Positions 6,918 to 15,457 are shown, counted from the first letter of the stretch. The stretch is 64,000 nt of DNA from Pedobacter frigiditerrae (GCF_032678705.1 NZ_JAVTSS010000002.1:248001-312000), one strand, 5' to 3'. The notes: generated from the sequence alone by a model not told the origin. A program made the numbers and translations.

Positions 6918-7640
6918 ATGCAAGGTAAATTATATCTAGTACCTACGCCAATTGGAAACTTAGAGGACATGACCTTTAGGGCTATTCGTATTTTAAAAGA
7001 GGCGGATGTGATTTTGGCTGAAGATACTCGAACAAGCGCCCCGATGCTTAAACATTTTGGCATCGATAAAAAGGCTTATTCACATCATCAGCATAATGAA
7101 CACAAGGCTACTTCTGAAATTATTAAATTTTTAAAGGAAGGTAAAAATGTGGCGTTAGTATCAGATGCAGGAACTCCAGCTATCTCCGACCCAGGTTTTT
7201 TTCTAGTGAGAGAAGCTTTAAAAAATGAAATAGAAGTAAATTGTTTGCCAGGAGCAACAGCTTTTGTGCCTGCTTTGGTTAACTCTGGCTTACCTAGCGA
7301 TCAATTTGTTTTTGAGGGATTCCTTCCCGTTAAGAAAGGTAGACAAACACGTTTAAAGTTGTTGGCAAATGAAGAAAGAACGATGATTTTTTATGAGAGT
7401 CCGCATCGGTTATTAAAAACATTGGAGGAATTTGCTGAGTTTTTAGGAGAAGATAGACAGGCATCTGTGAGTAGAGAACTCACTAAAATTTATGAGGAAA
7501 CTGTTCGAGGTACAGTAATAGAAATAAAATCACATTTCGAAAACAATATATTAAAAGGAGAATTCGTAATTTGTGTTGCTGGTAGAGAAGTGAGTAAAGA
7601 AAAATCAAAGAATAAAGACAAATACAAACAAGAAAAATAA
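6918..7640 (+). CDS. rsmI: 16S rRNA (cytidine1402-2'-O)-methyltransferase
   Basis: This 240-residue SAM-dependent methyltransferase makes the 2'-O methyl group of C1402 in the decoding centre of 16S rRNA. The tetrapyrrole-methylase fold is clear: LYLVPTPIGNLEDMTFRAI at the start, ILAEDTRTS, the SAM loop ALVSDAGTPAISDPGFFLV, LPGATAFVPAL and MIFYESPHRLLKTLE. The C-terminus has an extra Lys-rich tail (KEKSKNKDKYKQEK). Its stop overlaps the ATG of the next gene (TAATG), so the two are probably co-translated. The upstream 69 bp are a heptamer tract. Confidence 0.96.
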   Translation: MQGKLYLVPTPIGNLEDMTFRAIRILKEADVILAEDTRTSAPMLKHFGIDKKAYSHHQHNEHKATSEIIKFLKEGKNVALVSDAGTPAISDPGFFLVREALKNEIEVNCLPGATAFVPALVNSGLPSDQFVFEGFLPVKKGRQTRLKLLANEERTMIFYESPHRLLKTLEEFAEFLGEDRQASVSRELTKIYEETVRGTVIEIKSHFENNILKGEFVICVAGREVSKEKSKNKDKYKQEK

Positions 7641-8281
7641 TGAACCAAATAGATAGATTTTTAAGTGACGAGCAAGACCCAAAGGCTGTAGAAAAGGTAA
7701 TTGGGAAATTAAATGATTTATTAACCACAGGTGAAGAGCTTTTATACTTAGCGGTACAAAAGAAACCTGCTGTAAACTTGTTGCCAGATAGCATCGCCAT
7801 TAGTAACAAACGTATTTTTTATTGTGAGCCAGGGAATTTAGGTTTAACCATGAACTTTAAAGATATTTCTTGGAAAAACATAAAAGAGGTTTCGTTTAAA
7901 GAAGAGTTTTTCGGCTCTAAATTTATCTGTGTGCCTCAGCATGGCGAAAACATTGTTACTGAGTTTATCCCGAAAGTTCAAGCTAGAAAATTGCATCAAG
8001 CAGCAAATGAGCAGTTAGAAGCTTTAAAAGAATTAACTAGGCAACAGAAACTAGAGGAGAATCGTGCTACAGCTTCAGCGATAAACATTCCTCCTGCTCA
8101 AGGTATATTCGAAGCACCAATTGAAATTGAAGAAGCGGTTGTTATTCCTCAACCTCAAATTGAAGAAGCAGAAGATGAAACTACTTTAAAACTGAGAAAA
8201 TTAAAAACACTTTACGACAAACAATTGATTACTCAGGAAGAATACGAAAGCAAAAAATCGGCTATTTTAGATAGTTTGTAG
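7640..8281 (+). CDS. Bacterial PH-domain / SHOCT-domain protein
   Basis: This is a 213-residue cytoplasmic protein of unknown role. Residues ~30-110 look like a bacterial pleckstrin-homology domain (GEELLYLAVQKKPAVNLLPDSIAISNKRIFYCEPG...FKDISWKNIKEVSFKE). A low-complexity linker follows, and the last ~30 residues (LKLRKLKTLYDKQLITQEEYESKKSAILDSL) are a classic SHOCT oligomerisation motif. The PH+SHOCT pairing is known in many bacteria without an assigned function. Its ATG overlaps the rsmI stop by one base, hinting at co-expression. The gene ends 8 bp before a REP element. Confidence 0.8.
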   Translation: MNQIDRFLSDEQDPKAVEKVIGKLNDLLTTGEELLYLAVQKKPAVNLLPDSIAISNKRIFYCEPGNLGLTMNFKDISWKNIKEVSFKEEFFGSKFICVPQHGENIVTEFIPKVQARKLHQAANEQLEALKELTRQQKLEENRATASAINIPPAQGIFEAPIEIEEAVVIPQPQIEEAEDETTLKLRKLKTLYDKQLITQEEYESKKSAILDSL

Positions 8282-8289
8282 CAAAAAAT

Positions 8290-8397
8290 CGTCATTGCGA
8301 GGAGGAACGACGAAGCAATCTTTCTTGCAATTAAAATTAACAAAACCTATTGAATGAAAGATTGCTTCGTCACGAGAAGTCGTGACTCGCAATGACG
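8290..8397. repeat. REP/MITE-like element, 108 bp, ends 4 bp before lnt
   Basis: The ends CGTCATTGCGAG (8290-8301) and CTCGCAATGACG (8386-8397) are perfect inverted repeats. Inside is the pair GAAGCAATCTTTC / GAAAGATTGCTTC and a CACGA/TCGTG hairpin, so almost the whole element can fold on itself. It belongs with 5420-5541 and 17956-18074. The lnt ATG follows after CATA. Confidence 0.9.
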
Positions 8398-8401
8398 CAT
8401 A

Positions 8402-10018
8402 ATGTACATGAACAAGAAAAACTATCTCTTAGCCTTACTTAGCGCATTTTTAATGTGGCTAGCTTGGCCCCCTCATATTTGGTTCGCACCATTACTTTTA
8501 GTAGGCTTAGTTCCACTGTTTATTGCATTGGATAATGTAATCGACTTAAAAGAAAAGAAAACTGGCAAAAAAGTTTTCTTAACTGCTGGTCTAGCTTTTT
8601 TGGTATGGAACACAGCAAGTATCTATTGGGTTTATAATGCAATAAAAGCATACAATGGTTGGTTAATCGCTATTCCAGTTTCATTAATTCCATTCGGATT
8701 AGGCGCTTTATTAATGACATTCGCCTTTTGGCTTTATTATCAATTGAGAACTAAAATAAATCCGACTATAGCTTATGTAGGCCTAATCTGCTTTTACATT
8801 TCGATGGAATACTTACACCAAAGTTGGGATTTAGCCTTCCCTTGGATGACTTTAGGTAACGGTTTTGCAGGAATGCATCAACTAGCGCAATGGTATGAGT
8901 ATACAGGTGTTTATGGTGGTTCTATCTGGATTTTACTAAGCAACATTTTAGCTTTTGAAACTTATAAAGCATTAAAAAGAAATTCAATTACAAAAGTTAA
9001 ACTAACTGCAAGCTGGGCCCTGGTAATTATTCTACCTATCGGATTTTCTTTATATCAATATAACCAATACAAAGAAAAATCTGTTCCTGTAAACGTGGTG
9101 GTGGTTCAGCCAAACATTGACCCTTATGATAAGTATGGCTCCGTTTCTACTAATGAACAACTGCAAATACTAACTCATTTATCAGATTCTGTAGCGCAAG
9201 TAAATACCGAATATTTTATCTGGCCAGAAACAGCCATACCACGATATGCCGATGAAGATAAAATTCGTAGCAATCCAGATTTTTTAAATGCACAGCAATT
9301 TTTAAGTAAGTACAAAAACGGAACATTAATCACCGGAATAGAAAGTGTAAAATGGTATAATGATAAAGCTACTGTTTCTGCAAAAAAACATCCTGAAAAT
9401 GGAATGTACTTCGACAATTATAATACAGCAATGCAGGTAGAGAATTCTGCCGAAGTTGAGTTTTACCATAAATCTAAACTGGTTCCTGGTGTAGAGAAGA
9501 TGCCTTTTCCGAAAATATTCTCATTCTTAGCACCAGTTTTTGAAGGTTTAGGTGGTAGCGTTTCTGGTTGGGGTTGGCAAGAAAAACCCGGTGTATTTTA
9601 TTCACAAAGTGGAATTGGCGTTGCTCCTGTAGTTTGTTATGAATCCCTTTGGGGAAGTTGGATTGGCGAATCTGTTAAAAACGGCGCTCAATTTATTGCC
9701 ATCATCACCAATGATGGTTGGTGGGGAAATACATCAGGCAAAGACCAACATTTATTGTATGCCAAATTAAGGGCAATTGAAACTCGTAGATGGGTAGTTC
9801 GCTCGGCAAATACTGGTATTTCTGGTTTTATCAATCAGCGGGGAGATATCACTCAAAAATCTACTTGGTGGACAAGAACTGCTTTAAAAGAAAACATCAA
9901 CTTAAACGATAACATAACTACTTACGTTAATAGTGGCGATATCTTGGCAAAAATTTGCTCGATATTGGCAGTTTTATTAGCACTAATTATTCCTTACAAA
10001 AAATGGGTAAAAAATTAA
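8402..10018 (+). CDS. lnt: Apolipoprotein N-acyltransferase
   Basis: This 538-residue inner-membrane enzyme adds the third acyl chain to the N-terminal cysteine of mature lipoproteins, the step after LspA. The first ~220 residues hold about seven or eight membrane helices; the rest is the periplasmic nitrilase domain. The catalytic triad is visible: Glu276 in FIWPETAIPR, Lys357 in FYHKSKLVPGVE and Cys412 in VVCYESLWG. ITNDGWWGNTSGKDQHL and ETRRWVVRSANTGISGFI are also diagnostic. The start may be the ATG at 8402 or the one at 8408; both lie directly behind a REP element. It overlaps the next gene by 16 bp and is followed by a second lspA, forming a lipoprotein-maturation cluster. Confidence 0.96.
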   Translation: MYMNKKNYLLALLSAFLMWLAWPPHIWFAPLLLVGLVPLFIALDNVIDLKEKKTGKKVFLTAGLAFLVWNTASIYWVYNAIKAYNGWLIAIPVSLIPFGLGALLMTFAFWLYYQLRTKINPTIAYVGLICFYISMEYLHQSWDLAFPWMTLGNGFAGMHQLAQWYEYTGVYGGSIWILLSNILAFETYKALKRNSITKVKLTASWALVIILPIGFSLYQYNQYKEKSVPVNVVVVQPNIDPYDKYGSVSTNEQLQILTHLSDSVAQVNTEYFIWPETAIPRYADEDKIRSNPDFLNAQQFLSKYKNGTLITGIESVKWYNDKATVSAKKHPENGMYFDNYNTAMQVENSAEVEFYHKSKLVPGVEKMPFPKIFSFLAPVFEGLGGSVSGWGWQEKPGVFYSQSGIGVAPVVCYESLWGSWIGESVKNGAQFIAIITNDGWWGNTSGKDQHLLYAKLRAIETRRWVVRSANTGISGFINQRGDITQKSTWWTRTALKENINLNDNITTYVNSGDILAKICSILAVLLALIIPYKKWVKN

Positions 10019-10509
10019 TTTTCATCTGCTTACTAATTGGATTAACCGCCAACTTAAAAGCTCAAGTCTATTTAGATATTCTCTATAAACAAGCTAATGA
10101 AATGGCTGTTTCAGTATCAAAAGGAGATTATAAGACATTAATGAAATACACGCATCCAAAAATTGTTAAAATGATGGGTGGCAATGAAAAAGCTATATCC
10201 ACGCTTAAACAAACAATGGTTGGAATGAAGCAGCAAGGCTTGCAATTTGATAAAATAAACATAGGAAAGGTTGTTCAAACTATCAAATCTCCAAAAGACA
10301 TTCAAGCTATTGTACCGCAAATATTAGATATGAAATTTGGAGGGAAAACAATTCACTCTAATAGTTATTTATTTTGCATTTCTTATGATGCTGGTAAAAA
10401 CTGGTATTTCTTAGATACAGGAACTACACAAGAAACAGAATTAAGAAAAATGTTTCCTGAAATTAGTTCTAAGCTAGTAATACCAAAATCTAATAGAACT
10501 ATGAACTAA
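10003..10509 (+). CDS. Exported protein of unknown function between lnt and lspA2
   Basis: I chose the ATG at 10003, which gives 168 residues with a good signal peptide (MGKKLIFICLLIGLTANLKAQ); a longer frame from 9955 would lose it. The mature part (NEMAVSVSKGDYKTLMKYTHPKIVKMMGG..., NWYFLDTGTTQETELRKMFPEI) resembles small NTF2-like/cystatin-like alpha+beta domains that begin with a helix ending in D-Y-x-x-L-x-x-Y-x-H-P, but I cannot name the family. It overlaps lnt by 16 bp and lspA2 follows after 4 bp, so it is translated within the lipoprotein-maturation operon. Confidence 0.78.
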   Translation: MGKKLIFICLLIGLTANLKAQVYLDILYKQANEMAVSVSKGDYKTLMKYTHPKIVKMMGGNEKAISTLKQTMVGMKQQGLQFDKINIGKVVQTIKSPKDIQAIVPQILDMKFGGKTIHSNSYLFCISYDAGKNWYFLDTGTTQETELRKMFPEISSKLVIPKSNRTMN

Positions 10510-10513
10510 GCAG

Positions 10514-11026
10514 ATGAAGAATAAAAAGAATTTAAGAATAGTTTTACTGCTTGCAATGATTGCTTTAAATATCGGTTGCGACCAGGTATCAAAGTCTATC
10601 ATAAGAAATAAAGTTGATTACAATGAGAACATCAATATCATCAAAGACCATTTTATTATTACCAAGGTAGAAAACACTGGTGCATTTTTGAGTGCTGGCA
10701 ACAACTTACCAGATGCGGTTAGATTCATCCTGCTAAGTATTTTACCCATTATTGTTTTGGGCTATGCTTTGTTCTACTTGCTTTATAAAATCAATTTGCC
10801 AAGAACTATACAAATTGGAATGTGCTTTTTAATTGGCGGAGGAATTGGCAACGTTTACGACCGAATTATCTACGGTTCGGTAACAGACTTCCTTCATATA
10901 GATTTTGGCTTATTTAGAACAGGAATCTTTAACCTCGCTGATGTTTCCATAATGATTGGTATAGGAATTTTATTAGTTAATTCAGTTCTAAGAAAAGTTC
11001 CGGCTAAGGTTGAAGATGTAGGCTAA
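10514..11026 (+). CDS. lspA: Signal peptidase II, copy 2
   Basis: This is a second lipoprotein signal peptidase of 170 residues with four membrane helices. The signatures are CDQVSKSIIRNK in helix 1, the N-T-G-A-F loop (VENTGAFLSAG), the catalytic aspartates in GNVYDRIIYGSVTDFLHID and FNLADVSIMIG. It is closer to the common 160-170-residue LspA form than copy 1 at 1577, whose loop is longer. Location in the lnt operon suggests a dedicated role in lipoprotein maturation. Whether both copies are active or share substrates cannot be told, but all catalytic residues are present in both. Confidence 0.92.
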   Translation: MKNKKNLRIVLLLAMIALNIGCDQVSKSIIRNKVDYNENINIIKDHFIITKVENTGAFLSAGNNLPDAVRFILLSILPIIVLGYALFYLLYKINLPRTIQIGMCFLIGGGIGNVYDRIIYGSVTDFLHIDFGLFRTGIFNLADVSIMIGIGILLVNSVLRKVPAKVEDVG

Positions 11027-11034
11027 TGTCTCTT

Positions 11035-11103
11035 CGTCACCCTGAATTTATTTCAGGGTCTGACTTGCATTAGTGATGCTGAAAATTAATCTCAGCGTCA
11101 CGT
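11035..11103. repeat. REP-like element between converging lspA2 and nadE
   Basis: It begins with CGTCACCCTGAA and forms the hairpin ACCCTGAA / TTCAGGGT (11039-11059), then ends with CTCAGCGTCACG. This is a different REP type from the CGTCATTGCGAG family. It may serve as a bidirectional transcription stop. Confidence 0.7.
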
Positions 11104-11111
11104 GTCTGCCC

Positions 11112-12752
11112 TTAATCCATATATTTCCCTACAATTGGCATTCTCCTACCCATACCAAACGCCTTTGGAGATACCCTCAAAATTGGTGGAGTTTGGTACC
11201 TTTTAAATTCTGCTAGGTTTACCATTTTCAAGATTCGTTTCACTAAAGCTTCGTCAAATCCTTGAGCAATAATGGCTTTAGAACCTTTTTGCATTTCTAT
11301 ATGCTGAAATAAGATTTTATCTAGAATATCGTAATCAGGTAGCGAATCAGAATCTTTTTGGTCTGGTCTTAATTCAGCCGATGGTGGTTTAACAATTGTA
11401 TTTTCTGGAATAATCTCGCCATCCTTGTTAATGTACCTAGCCATCTCAAAAATCTGAGTTTTATATACATCGCCAATTACCCCAATTGCACCACACATAT
11501 CGCCATATAAAGTGCCATAACCAACAGCACACTCACTTTTGTTTGAAGTATTTAATAAGATGTAGCCGAATTTGTTTGACATTGCCATTAAGATAATTCC
11601 TCGGCAACGGGCTTGGATATTCTCTTCTGTTAAATTTTGTGCTAAGCCAGTAAATGGTTTTGCCAGCATATTATCAAAAGCATTTGCAGCTTCTTTTATC
11701 TCGATAATTTCGTGTTTACAGCCAATGTTTTTAACCAAATCCAAAGCATCTTTTACAGAATGGTCTGACGAATATTTTGAAGGCATTAAAACAGCCGTTA
11801 CATTTTCTGCACCCAATGCTCTGCAAGCCAAGGCACAAACTATAGCAGAATCAATTCCGCCAGACAAACCTAAAACTGCTTTACTAAAACCAGATTTTTT
11901 GAAGTAATCTTGAATGCCCAAAATCAATCCATCATGAATCTGACTAATATCACTTGCTCTTTCTGCTGCAGGATATTTATTTTTTACATTTTGAATTTCA
12001 TCTAAGTCAAATACCTGAAGGTCTTCCTCAAAATATTTCATTTCTGCCTTTACTTCTCCAGCCTCATCAAAAACTAAAGAACCGCCATCAAAAATAATCT
12101 CTGTTTGTGCGCCAACTTGGTTTACATAAAAAAGTGGAAGTTTATACTTTTTCGCGTTATCAGCTAATACCTGAATACGGTCTTCGTCATGGCGATAATT
12201 GAAAGGAGAAGCAGCAATGTTTATCATCACATCTGGCGATTCTTTAATCAATTCATCCATCGGACAAGAAACATATAACGGATTATCATTAATGTTCCAA
12301 AGGTCTTCGCAAATAGTTAAAGCAATCTTCTTTCCTTTATAGTTAACACATTCAAATTTCGTATTGGGCTCAAAATATCTGTACTCATCAAATACATCAT
12401 AAGTTGGCAACAGTGCTTTTTTAACGATGTTCTGAATTTTTCCATCAGCTATAAAATAGGCTGCGTTATACAAATCCTTTCCTTCAATCAAAGGATTTTT
12501 AATTGGCAACCCAACAATACAGGCTATATCAACACAATGTTTAGCAATTTCTTGTGCCGCATTTTCACACAGGGTGATGAAATCCGTGTACTCTAAAAAA
12601 TCCCGAGCAGGATAGCCACAAATTGCCAGTTCTGCAAAAACTATAATTTCTGCTCCTTTCTCCTTAGCTAGAGAAATATTCTCGATAATGTGTTTAGTGT
12701 TATTCTCGAAGTTACCGATGTGATAATTTAATTGGGCTAGTGCTATTTTCAT
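11112..12752 (-). CDS. nadE: Glutamine-dependent NAD+ synthetase
   Basis: This 546-residue cytoplasmic enzyme makes NAD+ from deamido-NAD using ATP and ammonia from glutamine. The N-terminal nitrilase-type glutaminase domain shows its triad: Glu41 (VFAELAICGYP), Lys112 (KKALLPTYDVFDEYRYFEP) and Cys148 (TICEDLWN). The C-terminal synthetase domain shows the ATP-pyrophosphatase P-loop SGGIDSAIVCALA at about residue 297, and then NKSECAVGYGTLYGDMCGAIGVIGDVYKTQ and KPPSAELRPDQKDSDSLPDYD. It is the two-domain form, so it does not need free ammonia. The nadE-gldB neighbourhood is one I recall in Bacteroidota. Confidence 0.97.
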   Translation of the reverse strand: MKIALAQLNYHIGNFENNTKHIIENISLAKEKGAEIIVFAELAICGYPARDFLEYTDFITLCENAAQEIAKHCVDIACIVGLPIKNPLIEGKDLYNAAYFIADGKIQNIVKKALLPTYDVFDEYRYFEPNTKFECVNYKGKKIALTICEDLWNINDNPLYVSCPMDELIKESPDVMINIAASPFNYRHDEDRIQVLADNAKKYKLPLFYVNQVGAQTEIIFDGGSLVFDEAGEVKAEMKYFEEDLQVFDLDEIQNVKNKYPAAERASDISQIHDGLILGIQDYFKKSGFSKAVLGLSGGIDSAIVCALACRALGAENVTAVLMPSKYSSDHSVKDALDLVKNIGCKHEIIEIKEAANAFDNMLAKPFTGLAQNLTEENIQARCRGIILMAMSNKFGYILLNTSNKSECAVGYGTLYGDMCGAIGVIGDVYKTQIFEMARYINKDGEIIPENTIVKPPSAELRPDQKDSDSLPDYDILDKILFQHIEMQKGSKAIIAQGFDEALVKRILKMVNLAEFKRYQTPPILRVSPKAFGMGRRMPIVGKYMD

Positions 12753-12766
12753 TGGATTTGCGTACT

Positions 12767-12787
12767 GAGATATGAGATTTGAGACAA
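12767..12787. repeat. Short 7-bp-phased tract upstream of nadE
   Basis: Units are GAGATAT, GAGATTT, GAGACAA. It shares its word with the longer tracts at 16381 and 31086. It lies in the 39-bp gap between two minus-strand genes. Confidence 0.6.
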
Positions 12788-12791
12788 GTTG

Positions 12792-13451
12792 CTAAAAGAA
12801 AACGCCTAAGTTAATAGCTACAAAATGGTTCTTAACGCTATAACTATTATCAGAAATATTAGTAAAACCGTTATTTAAAGTTAAGCCTGCCATGATACTT
12901 GTTTTATTACCAACATTAAATTCGCCACCCGCCCCTATAATTAAACCAGCTCTATAAAATTTAGTCCAGTCTGATGAGTTAACATCATTTGCCAAAACAT
13001 TGTTTCCAGATTTTGCATCTTGTCTGGCACTAATCCTCACATCGTTCGATAAGCCGAATTGTCCATACCATCTAACTCCGTTATAATCTCCAGTCTTCAA
13101 TTTTATGGTTAAAGGCAACTCAACATATTGCATCATATATTTAATATCCACCGCAGCAGTATTTCCTAATTGATATTGAGCAGAATTAACCTCGGTGCTT
13201 TTACCATTTATAGTGGTAATGGTTAAGCCCGTAGAGAAGCTATAATTTTCAGCAAAATTAAAATCACCAATCAAGCCATAAGAAAAGCCCAAGTTTACAC
13301 CATTGCCTTTTCCACCTTCAGCTTTAATAAATCCAAAGTTTGGATGTGCGGTTAAACCTAACCTAAAACCATAATTGCCAACCCTATTTTCTTGGGCAAA
13401 TAAATTAACAGTAAAAAGTAAGAATAGTATGGCGATTGCTGCTTTTTTCAT
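12792..13451 (-). CDS. Outer-membrane beta-barrel protein (PorT-like)
   Basis: This 219-residue protein has a signal peptide (MKKAAIAILFLLFTVNLFAQ) followed by alternating hydrophobic/polar strands ending in an aromatic (VKNHFVAINLGVFF), the hallmark of a small eight-stranded beta-barrel. The strands NYGFRLGLTAHPNFGFI, GVNLGFSYGLIGDFNF, SFSTGLTITTINGKS and YVELPLTIKLK match the OMP_b-brl_2/PorT-like family of Bacteroidota; PorT itself acts in type IX secretion. The link to T9SS is only suggested by the divergently transcribed gldB 45 bp away. A general outer-membrane role is safer. Confidence 0.75.
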   Translation of the reverse strand: MKKAAIAILFLLFTVNLFAQENRVGNYGFRLGLTAHPNFGFIKAEGGKGNGVNLGFSYGLIGDFNFAENYSFSTGLTITTINGKSTEVNSAQYQLGNTAAVDIKYMMQYVELPLTIKLKTGDYNGVRWYGQFGLSNDVRISARQDAKSGNNVLANDVNSSDWTKFYRAGLIIGAGGEFNVGNKTSIMAGLTLNNGFTNISDNSYSVKNHFVAINLGVFF

Positions 13452-13482
13452 CTTTAAGTAGTTTATTTTAATGGTGTATTTA

Positions 13483-13490
13483 TATATTTG
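13483..13490 (+). promoter_or_regulatory. Candidate -7 box of gldB, possibly giving a leaderless mRNA
   Basis: TATATTTG matches TAnnTTTG exactly and ends only 6 bp before the ATG at 13497. If transcription starts the usual 5-7 bp downstream, the mRNA would begin at or next to the start codon. Confidence 0.45.
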
Positions 13491-13496
13491 ATATCA

Positions 13497-14531
13497 ATGA
13501 GCTATAACGTAAAATATCTTCAAATTTATCTATTTTTTCTTTGCCTATCTGCAATTTCTTGCAAACAAAGCAAAAAGCCAGACGTTAGCAACATCAAGTT
13601 GGATATAAAAATACAACGTTTCGACAAAGATTTATACCAAGGAAAAAATAAAGACATTAACCAAATCAATAGTTTCTTACATAAGAAATATGGTTTTTTT
13701 TACGATGATTATACGCAAAGAATGGTCGGCAATCCAAATTTACCCAATGCAGCCATTATAGAAGGCTTATACAAAAGTCAACCTTATGCTGATGTAAACA
13801 AAGAAGTTGACAGCGTATTTCCTAAACTAACGCAGGTAGAAAAAGATTTAACGGAGAGCTTTAAATACATCAAATTCTATTATCCAAAAGCAAAAGTTCC
13901 ACGTTTCATTTCTTTTATATCAGGTTTTGCTTATCAAATTCCGGTAGGTGATAATTATATTGGTATAGGTTTAGATATGTTTTTGGGTGCAGATAGTAAG
14001 TTTTATAAAGCTATTGTAGCAAGTTCGCCCAGGTATTTATCAAGACGATTTACGCCTGCATACATTGTACCTAGAGTTACTGAAGAGTATGCTAAACAAG
14101 AACTTTTCCTTGCTAATCGTGAAGACCAAACCTTATTATCAAAGATGATTTACGAAGGTAAAATCCTGTATTTCTTAGACAAGGTTTTACCAGAAACAGC
14201 TGGCGATACTGTTAAAATCGGCTACACTGAAAAACAGTTAACTTGGGCTAAGCAATTTGAAGGAAATATATGGGCGCTATTTTTAGAAAGTGATTTAATC
14301 TACCAAACAGACCCGCAAAAAATTCAGAATTATTTAAATGATGGTCCTTTTACAGCCGGAATTGGTGAGAAAGGTTTTTCTGCTCCTAAATTAGGTGTTT
14401 TCATTGGCTGGCAAATTGTAAAAAAATACATGGAAGCCAATCCAGATATTACCCTACAACAATTAATGGCCGACCAAGATGCACAAAAGATATTAACCAA
14501 AGCGAAGTATAAACCTAAAGAGAGTCAGTAG
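13497..14531 (+). CDS. gldB: Gliding-motility lipoprotein GldB
   Basis: This lipoprotein of about 344 residues is needed for gliding in Flavobacterium and is part of the T9SS-associated set. I chose the ATG at 13497 over the TTG at 13488; it gives a lipoprotein signal peptide ending in LSAISC, with Cys as the acylated residue. Family blocks are KLDIKIQRFDKDLYQ near the start, FYYPKAKVPRFISFISGFAYQ, YIGIGLDMFLGADSKFY in the middle, and APKLGVFIGWQIVKKYMEANPDITLQQLM at the end. The M. predicted cell location is the periplasmic face of a membrane. It stands divergent to the barrel gene and is not followed by gldC as in F. johnsoniae. Confidence 0.92.
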   Translation: MSYNVKYLQIYLFFLCLSAISCKQSKKPDVSNIKLDIKIQRFDKDLYQGKNKDINQINSFLHKKYGFFYDDYTQRMVGNPNLPNAAIIEGLYKSQPYADVNKEVDSVFPKLTQVEKDLTESFKYIKFYYPKAKVPRFISFISGFAYQIPVGDNYIGIGLDMFLGADSKFYKAIVASSPRYLSRRFTPAYIVPRVTEEYAKQELFLANREDQTLLSKMIYEGKILYFLDKVLPETAGDTVKIGYTEKQLTWAKQFEGNIWALFLESDLIYQTDPQKIQNYLNDGPFTAGIGEKGFSAPKLGVFIGWQIVKKYMEANPDITLQQLMADQDAQKILTKAKYKPKESQ

Positions 14532-14550
14532 TCTGTTGAAGGACAGTTTG

Positions 14551-14635
14551 CAAGTAACAATGCAACAATTTAGCAATCCAACAATAGAATAATCCTAACA
14601 ATGTTGAGCGTAGCGAAATCCCGATACTTCGGGAA
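14551..14635. repeat. 7-bp-phased A-rich tract plus REP fragment between gldB and the patatin gene
   Basis: GTAACAA, TGCAACA, ATTTAGC, AATCCAA, CAATAG form a degenerate heptamer tract at 14551-14588. It is followed by GAGCGTAGCGAAATC and the hairpin TCCCGA/TCGGGA at 14618-14633, the stem seen inside REP elements. Confidence 0.55.
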
Positions 14636-14656
14636 ACCAATGACACTAATGAACTA

Positions 14657-15457
14657 ATGATACCAATGAAACTAGTTAAAGAAAAAAAGAAAATCGGAAT
14701 CGTCTTATCTGGAGGTGGCATTAGAGGTATTGCTCATTTAGGAATATTAAAAGCCTTTACAAATCTAGGTATAGAGTTTAGTCACGTTAGTGGAACAAGT
14801 GCAGGCTCCATTGCTGGCTCATTTTATGCTGCAGGTATCGACCCAGAAGAAGGCTTAAATATCTTCATTAAAACAAGGTTATTGAGATTTATCCGCCCTG
14901 CGTTAGGCTCATTAGGACTCATCAATATTGAGAACGTTCGGGACGTTTTAAAAGACTATTTCCCTCATGATAAAATCGAAGACCTTAAAATTCCTTTAAC
15001 TATCTGCGCTACCAATTTTAGTGAAGGCACTTTAGCTTATTTCACAAAAGGGCCATTAATTCAAGCAGTTTTAGCATCGAGTTGTATTCCTGGCATTTTT
15101 AAGCCAATCATGATAGACAATCACATGTACGTAGATGGCGGGATTTTAAATAACTTCCCTGTAGAACCCCTACTTAACAATTGTGATTACATTATCGGTT
15201 CATCGTGTAACCACTTAAAACCAGTAGAAAAAATTACCAAAATTGCACATTTAATGCAAAGAGCAGGTATCATGTCTATTAATCATGACATGGAGCGTAA
15301 AGCCAAGTTCTGCGATTTAATGATAGAACCAAAAGGAATGGGAGAAATCAGCACCTTCGACATGAAAAAAGCCGAAACTATTTACTGGTTAGCCCATGAA
15401 GAAGCGCTAAGAGCAATTAAAAACAGCGAGAGTTTTCAGGAGTTGTTGAAGAATTAA
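14657..15457 (+). CDS. Patatin-like phospholipase (RssA-type)
   Basis: This 266-residue serine lipase/esterase of the patatin family acts on acyl lipids in the cytoplasm or at the inner membrane. It shows the oxyanion loop GIVLSGGGIRGIAHLG, the nucleophile elbow GTSAGSIAG (Ser of G-T-S-A-G), the SSCIPGIFKP block and the catalytic Asp in YVDGGILNNFPVEPL, so the Ser-Asp dyad is intact. No signal peptide is seen. The length matches the bacterial RssA/YchK group. A start at 14666 (second ATG) is as possible as 14657. It occupies the place where gldC stands next to gldB in Flavobacterium. Confidence 0.9.
   Translation: MIPMKLVKEKKKIGIVLSGGGIRGIAHLGILKAFTNLGIEFSHVSGTSAGSIAGSFYAAGIDPEEGLNIFIKTRLLRFIRPALGSLGLINIENVRDVLKDYFPHDKIEDLKIPLTICATNFSEGTLAYFTKGPLIQAVLASSCIPGIFKPIMIDNHMYVDGGILNNFPVEPLLNNCDYIIGSSCNHLKPVEKITKIAHLMQRAGIMSINHDMERKAKFCDLMIEPKGMGEISTFDMKKAETIYWLAHEEALRAIKNSESFQELLKN

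Noticed and set aside
9955..10002. Upstream extension of the gene at 10003 from the codon at 9955
   Set aside because: It would add 16 residues ahead of a perfect signal peptide and deepen the overlap with lnt from 16 to 64 bp.
14551..14601. A-rich tract considered as an unstructured promoter/UP region of the patatin gene
   Set aside because: No TAnnTTTG box is present and the words match those at 21621, a gap between converging genes where no promoter is needed.
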